Shown: piece after piece, positions 15,570 through 24,905 of the stretch
How the letters are laid out: each line of letters begins with the position of its first letter
Position numbering within the stretch: the first letter of the stretch is position 1
Origin: JAPPFW01 sp965200835
Lineage (GTDB): Bacteria; Actinomycetota; Acidimicrobiia; Spongiisociales; Spongiisociaceae
Assembly: GCA_965200835.1 (NCBI GenBank)
Contig: OZ241390.1
Coordinates: 806,001-870,000, forward strand
Length of the DNA: 64,000 nucleotides
Reading direction: 5' to 3'
The notes under the pieces: generated by a model
The model's input: only the letters and a program-made list of their open reading frames with translations
The model's database searches: none
What the model was told of the DNA's origin: nothing
Translations under genes and position numbers: made by a program

Positions 15570-16402
15570 ACAGACACCTCGAAGGCTCGGATCACCTCGT
15601 TCAGGGAGATGCGGTCGTCGGTCTTGGCGGAACGTCTGCCGATTATGTATGCGCAGGCCAGCTGGGCTACTCCGCCCGGGAATTCTTTGGGACGGGTGCC
15701 GGGAACCACCACCGAACGGGCCGGAACCCGGCCTCGGTATTCGATCCGCTCCTCACCGGTGAGGTCGATGATCGGGGTGGAGGCGGTGATCGTGACGTTG
15801 GCGGCCAGCACCGCCCTTTGCTCGATCAAGGCCCCCTCCGTCACGATACAGCGGCTGCCGACGAAGGCCCCATCCTCCACTATGACCGGGCGGGCATTGG
15901 GCGGCTCGAGAACGCCGCCGATCCCCACCCCCCCGGACAGGTGGACACCGGAACCGATCTGGGCACAGGAACCGACGGTGGCCCAGGTGTCCACCATGGT
16001 GCCGGTCGCCACGTATGCGCCGATGTTCACGTATCCGGGCATCACGATCACCCCCGGTTCGCAGAATGCGCCGTAACGGACCGTCCCCGGCGGCACCACC
16101 CTCACGCCTGCCTCGGCCAGATCCTGCTTGGGGGGAATCTTGTCGTGGAACTGCAGGGGTCCCGCCTGGGTGACCTCCATACCGGCCAGCCCGAAGTAGA
16201 GCAGGATGGCCTGCTTGATCCATTCGTTCACCACCCAGACGCCCTCGATCTTCTCGGCCACCCGGATCTCCCCCGCATCGAGCCGGGCGATCGTTCGCAG
16301 GACGGCCTCTCGGGCGTCACCCAGAGCCGCCAGATCGGAATAGGCCGTCTCGATCAGCTGCTGCTCAGACACTTCCTCACCACCTCCACTGCTTCCTTGC
16401 AT
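15566..16402 (-). CDS. dapD: Tetrahydrodipicolinate N-succinyltransferase
   Basis: The 278-residue product has a helical N-terminus (about 1-100) and a left-handed beta-helix of hexapeptide repeats. Segments are RYGAFCEPGVIVMPGYVNIG, then GTMVDTWATVGSCAQIGS and GVHLSGGVGIGGVLEP. The MVDTWATVGSCAQIG segment is the DapD signature. It transfers succinate from succinyl-CoA to tetrahydrodipicolinate. The length and sequence resemble the classical proteobacterial-type DapD rather than the longer actinobacterial enzyme. The start is uncertain: the ATG at 16402 overlaps the dapC stop by 49 bases, while a GTG at 16372 gives a smaller overlap. Confidence 0.9.
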   Translation of the reverse strand: MQGSSGGGEEVSEQQLIETAYSDLAALGDAREAVLRTIARLDAGEIRVAEKIEGVWVVNEWIKQAILLYFGLAGMEVTQAGPLQFHDKIPPKQDLAEAGVRVVPPGTVRYGAFCEPGVIVMPGYVNIGAYVATGTMVDTWATVGSCAQIGSGVHLSGGVGIGGVLEPPNARPVIVEDGAFVGSRCIVTEGALIEQRAVLAANVTITASTPIIDLTGEERIEYRGRVPARSVVVPGTRPKEFPGGVAQLACAYIIGRRSAKTDDRISLNEVIRAFEVSV

Positions 16403-17520
16403 TCTGACAGGGCAGGCACCATGGCCAGACGTATGTATCCCTCGCCTCCCGGACCGAATATTCGGCCCGGCGACACCACTACCCCATACTCGAGCAGCCG
16501 GGAGGTTATCGACAGATCATCACCTACCCTCAACCAAACGTATAGCCCGGCCTCCGAGGCCACCGTTTCGTATCCGAGTCCGGCAAAGGCGCCTACCACG
16601 ATCTCCCGCTTGCGCCGGAAGAGTTCACGGCGCTGGGCGACGTGATGATCGTCGTTCCAAGCCGCGATGGCGGCCGCCTGGGTGAACTCGGGAGGAGCGG
16701 TGCCGGTGCCGGTCCGGAGAGCCCTCAGCGTACTGATAGCTCTGGCATCCCCGACCATGGCTCCGCTGCGGTAACCGGTCATCCCACTCCGTTTGGACAG
16801 GCTGAAGTAGACGATCACGCCCTCGGTTCCCCCGATCTCCAGCAGAGATCGGGGCGGCTGGCGGTCATAGAGATCCACGTAACACTCGTCAGAGCACAGC
16901 AGCACGTCATGGTGCGCGGCCTTCTCCCGAAAGGCCGCCAGTTCCTCCGGAGGGATCACCGCACCCGATGGATTGTGCGGGTTGCATAGCCAGGCGATGC
17001 GGGCCTGCTTCCAGGCCTGTTCGGGGATATCGCCGACCCGGAACACGAAGTCGTCCGACAGGGCTACCGGCAAGGGCACCCCTCCGGCTAGGCGTCCTCC
17101 CCGTTCGTATATGGGATATCCGGGAGTGGGCCAGATGACCCCGTCGCCTGCCTCCCGATCGACGAACGCCAGGGGGGTGGAGAAGATGGACTCCTTGGAT
17201 CCGGTGGTCGGGAGAACCTCGCGGTCGGGATCCAACACCACCCCGAACCGGCGCCTGACATAACAGGCTATGGCCCGGCGCAGCTCGGGGAGGCCAAGGA
17301 TGGTCGGGTATTGGGAAACCTCGGGCACCGCAGCCTTCAAGGCCTCCGGAATGAACGGAGCGGTAGGTTCCCTCGGGTCGCCGATCGAGAAGTCCACCAG
17401 CGGCTGGCCCGTCTCCCGCAGATGCCGAGCCCGGTCCTGGATAGCCGCGATGGAGTGGGAACCGATCTCCTCCAGCACTGGGTTGATTCGCACCGGGCGG
17501 AGGGTAGCCAGGGTGCCCAT
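16354..17520 (-). CDS. dapC: Succinyldiaminopimelate transaminase (class I aminotransferase)
   Basis: A fold-type I PLP enzyme. The segment AWLCNPHNPSGAVIPPEE places the cofactor-contacting Asn, SDECYVDLYD supplies the Asp/Tyr pair, and YFSLSKRSGMTGYR carries the Schiff-base lysine. The C-terminal arginine lies in GEGYIRLAMVP. I start at the ATG at 17520 (MGTLATLRPVRINPVLEE), where homology to DapC begins; an upstream TTG at 17562 is less likely. Genomic linkage to dapD and dapE supports the N-succinyl-amino-ketopimelate role over a general aromatic aminotransferase. It is the first gene of the operon. Confidence 0.88.
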   Translation of the reverse strand: MGTLATLRPVRINPVLEEIGSHSIAAIQDRARHLRETGQPLVDFSIGDPREPTAPFIPEALKAAVPEVSQYPTILGLPELRRAIACYVRRRFGVVLDPDREVLPTTGSKESIFSTPLAFVDREAGDGVIWPTPGYPIYERGGRLAGGVPLPVALSDDFVFRVGDIPEQAWKQARIAWLCNPHNPSGAVIPPEELAAFREKAAHHDVLLCSDECYVDLYDRQPPRSLLEIGGTEGVIVYFSLSKRSGMTGYRSGAMVGDARAISTLRALRTGTGTAPPEFTQAAAIAAWNDDHHVAQRRELFRRKREIVVGAFAGLGYETVASEAGLYVWLRVGDDLSITSRLLEYGVVVSPGRIFGPGGEGYIRLAMVPALSECKEAVEVVRKCLSSS

Positions 17521-17965
17521 CCCGGCAACCGTGGCCCGTTCCTTGTGATGGCTTCCCAACAAGGGGGGTTGACTCCGGGAGGGATCAGCAGCACATTGGA
17601 GTTACCAAGACCCGGCGGTCCGATCCGGCGCCGCCTGACCGCCCCGGGAGCAAATCGAGATCAGGAGCAGCCGTGGAAAAGCGGCCTGGCGAAGCGCGCT
17701 CCGGCCCAGGAACGGTGGCGGTGGGGGAGGGCCCGGAGGTGGTGGCATTTCTCGGACATTTTCGCGACCTGGACCGATGTGGTCGCCATCCCAACCGGCC
17801 GACCTGGAAGTGCGATCTGCCCTCCGCTCCCCTGCCTGGCTTGGCTTCCGGGTCGTGGAAGGTCCGGAGACCGATTCCCCACATGCTTCGAGCCGATTCG
17901 GCTGGACACCCGACTGATCTCCCGGTGTCCTGTGTCTCGTAGAATCACCACGTGGTGAGCGTGGC

Positions 17966-18367
17966 GTGAGCGACCGAGGATATCTGATCGTCTTTCTCGT
18001 TCTGGGGGTGGCTGCGGCGGCCGTGGTCCTGGTGGCCTTTCTGTTCGGATCGCCGGAGAGCGGTCGCGATCCGCTGCCTGCCGCACTCGAGGCGATAACC
18101 CCCCTACCGGGCAGCCAGGTTCCCTTGCAGGCTCCCATCGAAGTGGATGTCCCGGTCGGATATCGGGTCGAGCTGTTCGTCGACGGGTTCCGGATACCCG
18201 ACTCGGAGATCCGGTTCGTCGAAGGCACCGGGGTCCACTCCTGGGCGCCTATCAGGTCCTCGACCATCCTGTGGGCTCCCGGACCGCACCAGGTGTCGGT
18301 CCGGTGGAGGAAGGTGAGCGGGTTGGCGGACGTGGGAGAACACAGCTGGACCTTCCGGGTGTTCTAG
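17966..18367 (+). CDS. Membrane-anchored protein of unknown function
   Basis: The 133-residue frame starts at a GTG (17966) and opens with a short polar segment, then one strong transmembrane helix (LIVFLVLGVAAAAVVLVAFL). An extracytoplasmic domain follows, including ITPLPGSQVPLQAPIEVDVP and VELFVDGFRIPDSEI and ending with HSWTFRVF. The outer domain looks like a single Ig-like beta-sandwich of the kind that follows a Gly-Ser-Gln loop. It is convergent with ligA, leaving a 40-base gap that contains a hairpin. Role unknown. Confidence 0.55.
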   Translation: MSDRGYLIVFLVLGVAAAAVVLVAFLFGSPESGRDPLPAALEAITPLPGSQVPLQAPIEVDVPVGYRVELFVDGFRIPDSEIRFVEGTGVHSWAPIRSSTILWAPGPHQVSVRWRKVSGLADVGEHSWTFRVF

Positions 18368-18372
18368 GGCCA

Positions 18373-18397
18373 ACGAGTGTCGGATCGGCGCACTCGT
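18373..18397. terminator. Hairpin between convergent genes
   Basis: ACGAGTG (18373-18379) pairs with CACTCGT (18391-18397) across an 11-base loop, and flanking GGCC stretches could extend the stem. It lies in the 40-base gap between the plus-strand membrane protein and the end of ligA, so it may act in both directions. There is no T-run, so confidence is limited. Confidence 0.35.
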
Positions 18398-18407
18398 GTG
18401 GGCCGGC

Positions 18408-20525
18408 TCAACCCAGTACCGACGGGCCTTCTTCGAGAAGTCGGCGAAAAGCGGCCTCGTCGATCACCGGCACGCCCAGATCGGTGGCCTTGGCCAGCTT
18501 GGAACCCGGTGATGCACCGGCTACTAGGGCGGTCGTCCGGCCGGACACCGATGACAGCACCTTGCCGCCCCGCTCTTCGACCGCGGCTTTGGACTCTGCT
18601 CTGGTCATCGACTCCAGAGCCCCGGAGATGACCAGCCTGACCCCCGCCAGGATGTCGGCCGGATGCTCATCCAGCTCGGTTTCGGCGGTGTCGGCCAGGC
18701 GGACTCCACCTTCTCCGAGCCGGGCTACCAGCTGGCGATTGGCATCGTCGGCGAACCATTCCACCACCGACTCGGCTATGACGGGACCCACCCCGTCGAT
18801 CGCCGCCAGAGTCTCCAAGTCGGCCGACTGCAAGGCTGCCATGGTGCCCATCTCCCGGGCGAGTAGCCGGGCGACCGTTCCCCCGGCATGGCGTATCCCC
18901 AGCGCCACCACCAGCCGGTGGATCGGACGGTTCCTGGCCGCCTCGATGCCATTCATCAGGTTCCGTATCTTTAACTCTCCCCACCCGATGAAATAAGGAG
19001 ACTTTGCTGCCCGAGGACTCGGATCGTCGTCGGGCTGGACAAAATGCTCTGGCGTGAGGAAGAAGATGTCGGCCGGTCCCTCGATCAGACCCTTGTCCAG
19101 AAGGAAGTCGATGGTCTTGAACCCCATACCCTCTATGTCCATCCCGCCACGCCCGGCGAAGTGCGAAAGCCACTCACGAAGTCGGGACGGGCAGGCAAGG
19201 CCGCGAGTGCAGCGGGCTACCTTCTCCCCTTCCGGCCTCACGATGGGAGCCTGACAGAACGGGCAGGACTCCGGCATTCGCCAGGATCTCTCAGTCCCCG
19301 TGCGCTGAGACACCACCGGGCCTATCACCTCGGGGATCACATCACCAGCCCTCCGCACCACCACGTGGTCACCGATCCGGACATCCTTGCGATGGACTTC
19401 GTCCTCGTTGTGCAGGGTGGCCCGCTCGACGTTCGCGCCACCCACGAACACCGGTGCCAGTACGGCAAAGGGGGTGGCCGCCCCGGTACGGCCGACATTG
19501 ATCTCGATGCCCAGCAACCGGGTCACCCGTTCCTCGGCCGGATACTTGTAAGCGACGGCCCACCGGGGCGCCCGGGCTGTGAACCCGAGACCTTCCTGGA
19601 TGTGGAGATCATTGGCCTTGATTACAACCCCGTCGGTCTGGTAGGGCAGGTCGGCTCGCTCCGCCTCGGCACTCCTCACATACTCTGTCACGGCGGCCAG
19701 ATCCGGCACCACTCGAGTAGCGGGATTGACCCTCATCCCCAGGTTCCTGAGCAGCTCCAGAGTCTCCTCATGGGTCCGGAGATCCGGACCTCCCTCCACG
19801 GACGCCACCTGGTAGACCCACAAGGACAGGTTGCGGCCGGCCGTGACCACCGGGTCCTTCTGGCGAACCGATCCGGCCGCCGCATTGCGGGCGTTGGCGT
19901 ACTTCCATTTGCCCTCCTCCTCCGGGCCGGCATCGGGGAACTTCCGCCTCATCGCCTCCAGCTGACGGGCGTTGAGCTCCTCGAAGGCGGGCAACGGCAT
20001 ATATACCTCGCCCCTCACCTCCATGAAGTCAGGAGCGTTACCGAGCAGGCGTAGCGGGACCGCCGGAATGGTGCGTATGTTGGCCGTCACATCCTCGCCG
20101 ACCAGACCGTCACCCCGGGTAGCGGCGCGGGTCAATGTCCCGTGCTCGTAGGTGAGGGCCACCGCCAGACCGTCGATCTTCAGTTCGCATACCAGTTCAC
20201 CGATCGGGCCACCTGTCTGGCGCTCCATCCGGGCTATCCATTCCCCCACCTCGCCGATCTTCTCGGCATTGTCGAGGGAGAACATGCGTTCCCGATGGCG
20301 AGCGGGTGCAAATAGGCCGGATGGGGATTTGCCCACCCGCTGGGTAGGAGAATCGGGAGTCACCAGGTGAGGATGGGCTTCTTCGAGAGCTATCAGCTCC
20401 CGCCGGAGAGCGTCATAGTCTGTATCGGGAATCTCCGGATCGTCGAGTCCGTAGTAGCGGTGATCGTGATACCTGATGGCTTCCCTGAGAGACTCGATGC
20501 GGGGAGCGGGATCCCTATCGTCCAT
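18408..20525 (-). CDS. ligA: NAD-dependent DNA ligase
   Basis: This full-length 705-residue LigA has the adenylation lysine in ELKIDG (Lys116), an N-terminal Ia domain with HDHRYYGLDDPEIPD for NAD binding, and an OB-fold. The Cys4 zinc finger spans CPFC and RCTRGLACPS near 418-440, followed by helix-hairpin-helix repeats and a C-terminal BRCT domain with VISGALESMTRAESK. It seals nicks during replication and repair. It is the third gene of the iscS-mnmA-ligA run, 44 bases after mnmA. BRCT usually begins with TGTL or SGTL; here it is SGAL, a small deviation of no obvious consequence. Confidence 0.95.
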   Translation of the reverse strand: MDDRDPAPRIESLREAIRYHDHRYYGLDDPEIPDTDYDALRRELIALEEAHPHLVTPDSPTQRVGKSPSGLFAPARHRERMFSLDNAEKIGEVGEWIARMERQTGGPIGELVCELKIDGLAVALTYEHGTLTRAATRGDGLVGEDVTANIRTIPAVPLRLLGNAPDFMEVRGEVYMPLPAFEELNARQLEAMRRKFPDAGPEEEGKWKYANARNAAAGSVRQKDPVVTAGRNLSLWVYQVASVEGGPDLRTHEETLELLRNLGMRVNPATRVVPDLAAVTEYVRSAEAERADLPYQTDGVVIKANDLHIQEGLGFTARAPRWAVAYKYPAEERVTRLLGIEINVGRTGAATPFAVLAPVFVGGANVERATLHNEDEVHRKDVRIGDHVVVRRAGDVIPEVIGPVVSQRTGTERSWRMPESCPFCQAPIVRPEGEKVARCTRGLACPSRLREWLSHFAGRGGMDIEGMGFKTIDFLLDKGLIEGPADIFFLTPEHFVQPDDDPSPRAAKSPYFIGWGELKIRNLMNGIEAARNRPIHRLVVALGIRHAGGTVARLLAREMGTMAALQSADLETLAAIDGVGPVIAESVVEWFADDANRQLVARLGEGGVRLADTAETELDEHPADILAGVRLVISGALESMTRAESKAAVEERGGKVLSSVSGRTTALVAGASPGSKLAKATDLGVPVIDEAAFRRLLEEGPSVLG

Positions 20526-20569
20526 GCTGGCTGAGGGTAGTTGCGGGCCGGAACGAACCGGTCCGGCGT

Positions 20570-21622
20570 TCAGCCGGTAGCCTCGATGATCCCTGCGCCC
20601 AGCACCTCGTCCTCCCGGTAGAGGGCGATGGTCTGGCCGGTTGCCACGGCCGGTTGCGGCTCGGCAAACCGGACCCTGAGCCCTCCCCGGACCTCCGACA
20701 CCTCGACCTCAACCGCCCGTCCATGAGCTCGGTACTGGGCAAGTACCGGACCCATCACCGGACGATGCACCCAGCTCACACTCCCGACCATCACCTGGCC
20801 GACCCCCAGGTCCTCTCTCGACCCCACCATCACGGTGGAGGTGATCGGATCGATTCCGATAACGTAGCGGGGCTCTCCCACCGACACCCCCAGACCGCGC
20901 CGCTGCCCGATGGTGAAGTTGACCACCCCCTGATGAAACCCGAGCGGGGTCCCATCCCGATCGATGATCGGCCCGGGCAACGGATTGACGCCCCGAGTGG
21001 TCAGGAAATCCCGATAGTCACCCTTGCCGACGAAGCAGATGTCCTGGCTATCGGCCTTCCCGGCGGTGCGGATGCCCAGCTCGGCGGCCATGCGCCTGGT
21101 CTCGTCCTTGGTGATCTCCCCCACCGGGAATCGGAGCCGGGCCAGCTGGTCCTGCCCGAGCATCGACACGACGTAGGACTGGTCCTTCTTTTCATCGACC
21201 CCACGTCTCAGGCGGTAGCGGTCGCCGATCGAGTCGATCCGGGCGTAATGGCCGGTCACCACCGCGTCGCAGTCGAGCGCATCGGCGTGGGCCATCAGGC
21301 GGTCGAACTTGACGGTCCGGTTGCACTCGACGCATGGGTTGGGGGTCCGGCCCGAGACGTAGTCGTCGATGAAGGTGTCGACCACCCCGGACATGAACTC
21401 AGAGGTGTAATCCCATACGTAATAGGGAATGTCGAGCTGGGCGGCCACCCGCCGAGCGTCCTCCGCGTCGGCCACCGTGCAGCATCCGGCGGTGGGTGCC
21501 TCCCCGCCCGGCCCTTTCCAGAGCTTCATGGTGACGCCCAACACGTCCCAACCGGACTGCTTCACCAGGGCGGCGGCCACCGACGAGTCCACTCCGCCGG
21601 ACATGGCGACCAGGGCCTTCAT
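20570..21622 (-). CDS. mnmA: tRNA-specific 2-thiouridylase
   Basis: MnmA thiolates U34 of Lys, Glu and Gln tRNAs using sulfur relayed from a cysteine desulfurase. The ATP-binding PP-loop is AMSGGVDSSVAA at the N-terminus. The catalytic cysteines lie in NPCVECNRTVKF and in DSQDICFVGKGDY, and the family block FTIGQRRGLG is present. The start is the ATG at 21622, overlapping the iscS stop (ATGA), which rules out longer upstream frames and gives 350 residues. The upstream desulfurase is the natural sulfur donor, a common pairing in actinobacteria. Confidence 0.95.
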   Translation of the reverse strand: MKALVAMSGGVDSSVAAALVKQSGWDVLGVTMKLWKGPGGEAPTAGCCTVADAEDARRVAAQLDIPYYVWDYTSEFMSGVVDTFIDDYVSGRTPNPCVECNRTVKFDRLMAHADALDCDAVVTGHYARIDSIGDRYRLRRGVDEKKDQSYVVSMLGQDQLARLRFPVGEITKDETRRMAAELGIRTAGKADSQDICFVGKGDYRDFLTTRGVNPLPGPIIDRDGTPLGFHQGVVNFTIGQRRGLGVSVGEPRYVIGIDPITSTVMVGSREDLGVGQVMVGSVSWVHRPVMGPVLAQYRAHGRAVEVEVSEVRGGLRVRFAEPQPAVATGQTIALYREDEVLGAGIIEATG

Positions 21623-22752
21623 CGCAGGGCCTCCACCTGGTTGGCCACCATACGGGCCGCAGCAGATCCATCGCCGGCCCGGGTGGTCCATCCGAAGGAG
21701 AACCGCAGGCACTCCCTTGCCTCGTCAGGTGTCATTCCCATCGCTTCCAGCACGTGGGAGACGGTAGCCGCCCCGGACTGGCAGGCAGAGGCGGCCGAGG
21801 CGGCCACAGCCACCTCATCGAGCCGGACCAACAGCACCTCGTTGCGGATGCCGGGGAAACGCACATGGCTGGTCTGGACCATACGGGGAGCTGCGCCAGC
21901 CGTGAAGGCAACCTCGGGGATGAGTTCGGCCAGGGTCGTCTCGAAGGCATCCCGCTCGGAGGCTACCCGCGCCCGGAAAGCCTCCCGGTCCGCCTCCAGA
22001 GCCTGCATGGCCGCAGCCATGCCGACCGCACCCATAACATTGTGAGTACCGGAACGGCGTCCCAGCTCCTGCCCGCCCCCGTGAATGAGCGGTTCCAAGA
22101 GGATCCCCGTACGCACGTACAGCAAGCCCACTCCTTTAGGACCGCCGAATTTGTGGGCGGCCAGCGACAGGAGATCCACCCCGAGATCACCCACATCCAC
22201 CCTTTCGGAGACGTAACCCTGCACCGCATCGGTGTGGAACGCAACCGAGGGGTTGATCTCTTTGACAGCCTGCCGGACTTCCTCGGCAGGCTCCCGTAAC
22301 CCGGTCTCGTTGTTGCCGATCATGACGGAAACGATCGCAGTTTGCGGTGTGACATGAGAGGCAAGCTCCACAGGACTCACCAGACCATCCGCATCCACCT
22401 TCGCAAGGGCGAGAGGGCATCCCCAGGCGTGCAGAAAGGCGGCGCTGCCGAGCACGGCGTCGTGCTCGATGGGCGTGGTGACGATCCCTCCCCGCCTACC
22501 ACCGGCCAGCGCGGTTCCCTTGAGAGCTAGGTTGTCGGATTCGGTCCCCCCACCCATGAACAGGATCTCGAGGGGGTGGGCGTTCAGCAGCTCGGCGATG
22601 AGATCCCGGGCATCCTCGAGGGCGTTCTTGGCCTGGCGCGACACCGCATGGCTACCGGAAGGGTTGCCGTAGACGTCGCGCTGGAATGGCGCCATGGCCT
22701 CCCAGGCTTCGGGCCGCAACGGTGATGTGGCGGCATGATCGAGGTAGAGCAT
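21619..22752 (-). CDS. Cysteine desulfurase (IscS/NifS-like)
   Basis: This 377-residue class V aminotransferase opens MLYLDHAATSPLRPEAWEAM. The PLP lysine is in LSLAAHKFGGPKGVG near 202 and the catalytic cysteine in SAASACQSGAATVSHV near 326. The short loop around the cysteine and the HHAATT-like start place it with the IscS/NifS group. It takes sulfur from cysteine as a persulfide for MnmA and probably for iron-sulfur assembly. It is the promoter-proximal gene of the operon and diverges from the SRPBCC gene, with 45 bases between the two starts, so a shared promoter region is likely. Confidence 0.9.
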   Translation of the reverse strand: MLYLDHAATSPLRPEAWEAMAPFQRDVYGNPSGSHAVSRQAKNALEDARDLIAELLNAHPLEILFMGGGTESDNLALKGTALAGGRRGGIVTTPIEHDAVLGSAAFLHAWGCPLALAKVDADGLVSPVELASHVTPQTAIVSVMIGNNETGLREPAEEVRQAVKEINPSVAFHTDAVQGYVSERVDVGDLGVDLLSLAAHKFGGPKGVGLLYVRTGILLEPLIHGGGQELGRRSGTHNVMGAVGMAAAMQALEADREAFRARVASERDAFETTLAELIPEVAFTAGAAPRMVQTSHVRFPGIRNEVLLVRLDEVAVAASAASACQSGAATVSHVLEAMGMTPDEARECLRFSFGWTTRAGDGSAAARMVANQVEALR

Positions 22753-22797
22753 GTCGTGATATTCGCACGACCCAGGCCTTTACCGTATTTTGCGGCC

Positions 22798-23250
22798 ATG
22801 CAAAGCCCGGTGACCATCTCGATCGACATCGACGCTCCCGTGGATCGGGTCTGGGCCGAGCTGGTCGACTTCGCCTCCCACACCGCTTGGATGAAGGACG
22901 CCCACAGAATCCGTTTCGAGGGGGAACAGCGAGAAGGCGCAGGTACGGTCCTGCTCATCGAGACCAGAGTTGGGCCGCTCCGCACCCTCGACCGCTTCGA
23001 GATCACCGCCGTAGAACCGATGCGACTGGTGGCCGGCCGCCATCTCGGCATCTTCACCGGAGAAGGCCGGTTCGAGCTAGCCGAGATCGCACCCGAGCGA
23101 GTCCGGCTCACCTGGCAGGAAGAGATCCGGTTCCCGTGGTTCTTCGGAGGGCTCGCAGCAGCATGGGTGGGGAGAGCGATCCTAGCCCGGATCTGGCAAG
23201 CAAACCTCCTCAACCTGAAGCAGCTGATCGAACGGGATTCAGATCTATGA
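22798..23250 (+). CDS. SRPBCC (START/polyketide cyclase-like) family protein
   Basis: Starting at the ATG at 22798, the 150-residue product begins VTISIDIDAPVDRVWAELVD. It has FASHTAWMKDAHRIRFEG, LDRFEITAVEPMRLVAGRH and an amphipathic C-terminal helix. This is the helix-grip fold that binds hydrophobic ligands in a central cavity. The substrate cannot be predicted. It diverges from the cysteine desulfurase gene and overlaps the end of the opposing gene at 23210 by 41 bases. Confidence 0.75.
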   Translation: MQSPVTISIDIDAPVDRVWAELVDFASHTAWMKDAHRIRFEGEQREGAGTVLLIETRVGPLRTLDRFEITAVEPMRLVAGRHLGIFTGEGRFELAEIAPERVRLTWQEEIRFPWFFGGLAAAWVGRAILARIWQANLLNLKQLIERDSDL

Positions 23251-23698
23251 ACCGCGTGCCCAGATCGCTCCATGACGCCTGTTGATCGGAAACCAAAGCG
23301 GGGACGGAAGGCTCCGATCGATACCTCACATGCCGACCAGCGGCGGTGGTTTGCTGATAACACCTGACTACGGAGCGCGCCACGTCCATGTCATGAAACG
23401 AGGCCTCCGAGCTGTACGATTCAGCCAGCTGACGTAGCACTCGGCCGGTCGCTGGCCACGGAGCGCTGACTCTTCTGGACCAGACAAAAGCCGGTTCATC
23501 AACTCTCGTTCCTGGTCCCCGCCATCGAATGCGGTCCTTGACCACGTCTGCTCGGTAAGGGCCCTCGCCGCTGTCCATTACATCGATCTGGTCGCCTATC
23601 ACGATAGGGGCGTCGTCCAAATTCGAGTAGGCAGGGCTGCCGCTGACGATCCCGTCGCTGGTTGCGTGGACCAGGTCGACTATCAGAGGACCGAGCAT
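23210..23698 (-). CDS. Hypothetical protein next to a lipoprotein gene
   Basis: A 162-residue frame begins at an ATG at 23698, only 12 bases after the lipoprotein stop, and opens MLGPLIVDLVHATSDGIVSG. The first 90 residues (VIGDQIDVMDSGEGPYRADV, RVDEPAFVWSRR) look protein-like. The tail becomes arginine/serine-rich and overlaps the convergent SRPBCC gene. No family was recognised. It may be a real short gene whose natural stop has been lost, or the coding part may end earlier by frameshift. Confidence 0.35.
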   Translation of the reverse strand: MLGPLIVDLVHATSDGIVSGSPAYSNLDDAPIVIGDQIDVMDSGEGPYRADVVKDRIRWRGPGTRVDEPAFVWSRRVSAPWPATGRVLRQLAESYSSEASFHDMDVARSVVRCYQQTTAAGRHVRYRSEPSVPALVSDQQASWSDLGTRFIDLNPVRSAASG

Positions 23699-23710
23699 GG
23701 CGACAGGCGG

Positions 23711-24076
23711 TCAGGAGGAGGGCTCGAAGCTGGCGCAGCCTTCGGCCTCTACTACCTCGAAGGTTTCGGTTGGGAGTTCTGCCACCCTCATGAAGGCCAC
23801 TTCCTCGGCGTCCACTACTACGGTTCCGGTGCGGGAACTCTCGACGTGGATACGGTGTTCTTTGTCGCTATAGAAGTCCGACCAGTCCACCATGGCGTCG
23901 AACGGGGTCAGGGCTCCTTCGTGATCGGGGTCGTATTCATAGGCCCTCGTCCACGCGCTGGCACCGCAGTCGATGGCGCCGTCGAAGCCCTCGGGATTCT
24001 CGGACTCGCCGCAGGCCAGGGTCGCTAGTAATAGCAGGACCGCGAGCGGCAGGGCGGCCGCTCGGCTTAGGTTCAT
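23711..24076 (-). CDS. Small secreted lipoprotein
   Basis: The 121-residue product has a classic lipoprotein signal: a basic start, a leucine-rich core (LPLAVLLLLA) and a lipobox LATLAC with the modified cysteine at residue 22. The mature part, about 100 residues, contains two further cysteines (DCGAS and EGCASF) that could form a disulfide. It has no recognised domain. It overlaps the enoyl-CoA hydratase stop as ATGA, so it is co-translated with it although the functions seem unrelated. Confidence 0.65.
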   Translation of the reverse strand: MNLSRAAALPLAVLLLLATLACGESENPEGFDGAIDCGASAWTRAYEYDPDHEGALTPFDAMVDWSDFYSDKEHRIHVESSRTGTVVVDAEEVAFMRVAELPTETFEVVEAEGCASFEPSS

Positions 24077-24840
24077 GTGCCGCCGAATTGGGCCCGGCGC
24101 TTCTCTAGAAAGGCGGACACGCCTTCTCTGGCGTCATCGCTGGCGAACGCCTCATCGAAGGCTTCCGCCTCGACCGCCAGTGCCTGGTCGATCGGAAGCC
24201 CCCAGCCCTCGTTGATAGCCTTTTTCGCCACCCCGATAGCTACCGATGGTCCGGCCGCGTACACCGCCGCATCAGCGAGCGCTGCCTCGAGCAGCTGGTC
24301 GGCGGGGAATACCTTGTCGGCCAGCCCGATCTCCAGAGCCTCAGCCGCGTCTATCTGGCGGCCGGAGTAGACCAGCTCCCTGGCCCGGCCCATCCCGACT
24401 AGTCGGGGAAGCCGTTGCGTGCCACCAGCGCCGGGGATTATCCCGAGCTTGACCTCGGGTTGGCCGACCCGGGCATCCTCGGCCAGGTACCGGAAGTCGG
24501 CGCCCATGGCGACCTCTAGACCGCCGCCGAGGGCATAGCCGAATACCGCAGCTATCACGGGTTTGGCCAGCTGCTCCATCCGCCGAGTGGCCTCAACGAT
24601 CCGCAGTCCTTCCAACGCCCTGGCACCCGTGTCATGCGCCACCTTGAACCGGCTTATGTCCGCCCCGGCTGCGAAGTGGGGACGGCCGGTGATAACCACT
24701 GCTCGCACGGCGGGATCGGAAGCGAGGCTGATCGCCTCGTCCAGGTCCTCCACCAGTTCCTCCGAGAGGGCATTGACCGGCGGTCGGGTCAGCTCGATGA
24801 CCCCGACCGCTCCCTCGGTTGTGTAGGACACCAGCTCCAT
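24073..24840 (-). CDS. Enoyl-CoA hydratase/isomerase family protein
   Basis: This crotonase-fold protein of 255 residues contains GRPHFAAGADISRFKVAHD, the oxyanion-hole and CoA-binding region. FGYALGGGLEVAMGADFRYL follows, then LGIIPGAGGTQRLPRLVG, where the first glutamate of the usual hydratase pair would sit near 115. The second glutamate of true hydratases normally lies in the PGAGGTQR region. As PEVKLGIIPGAGGT keeps the Glu of PEV, hydration of a 2-enoyl-CoA is plausible. It lies in an operon-like run with meaB, so a role in acyl-CoA catabolism feeding propionyl-CoA fits. Confidence 0.8.
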   Translation of the reverse strand: MELVSYTTEGAVGVIELTRPPVNALSEELVEDLDEAISLASDPAVRAVVITGRPHFAAGADISRFKVAHDTGARALEGLRIVEATRRMEQLAKPVIAAVFGYALGGGLEVAMGADFRYLAEDARVGQPEVKLGIIPGAGGTQRLPRLVGMGRARELVYSGRQIDAAEALEIGLADKVFPADQLLEAALADAAVYAAGPSVAIGVAKKAINEGWGLPIDQALAVEAEAFDEAFASDDAREGVSAFLEKRRAQFGGT

Positions 24841-24905
24841 GATCCCTCCTCGGAAAGCAGCCTGGCAAGGTTAGATGGGACTGCCGCCAACCGGATCGGG
24901 CGGGG

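Noticed and set aside
15521..16645. Long plus-strand open frame (374 codons) across dapD and dapC
   Set aside because: It is antisense to two clearly recognisable dap genes and its protein has no coherent motif; long shadow frames are expected in GC-rich DNA.
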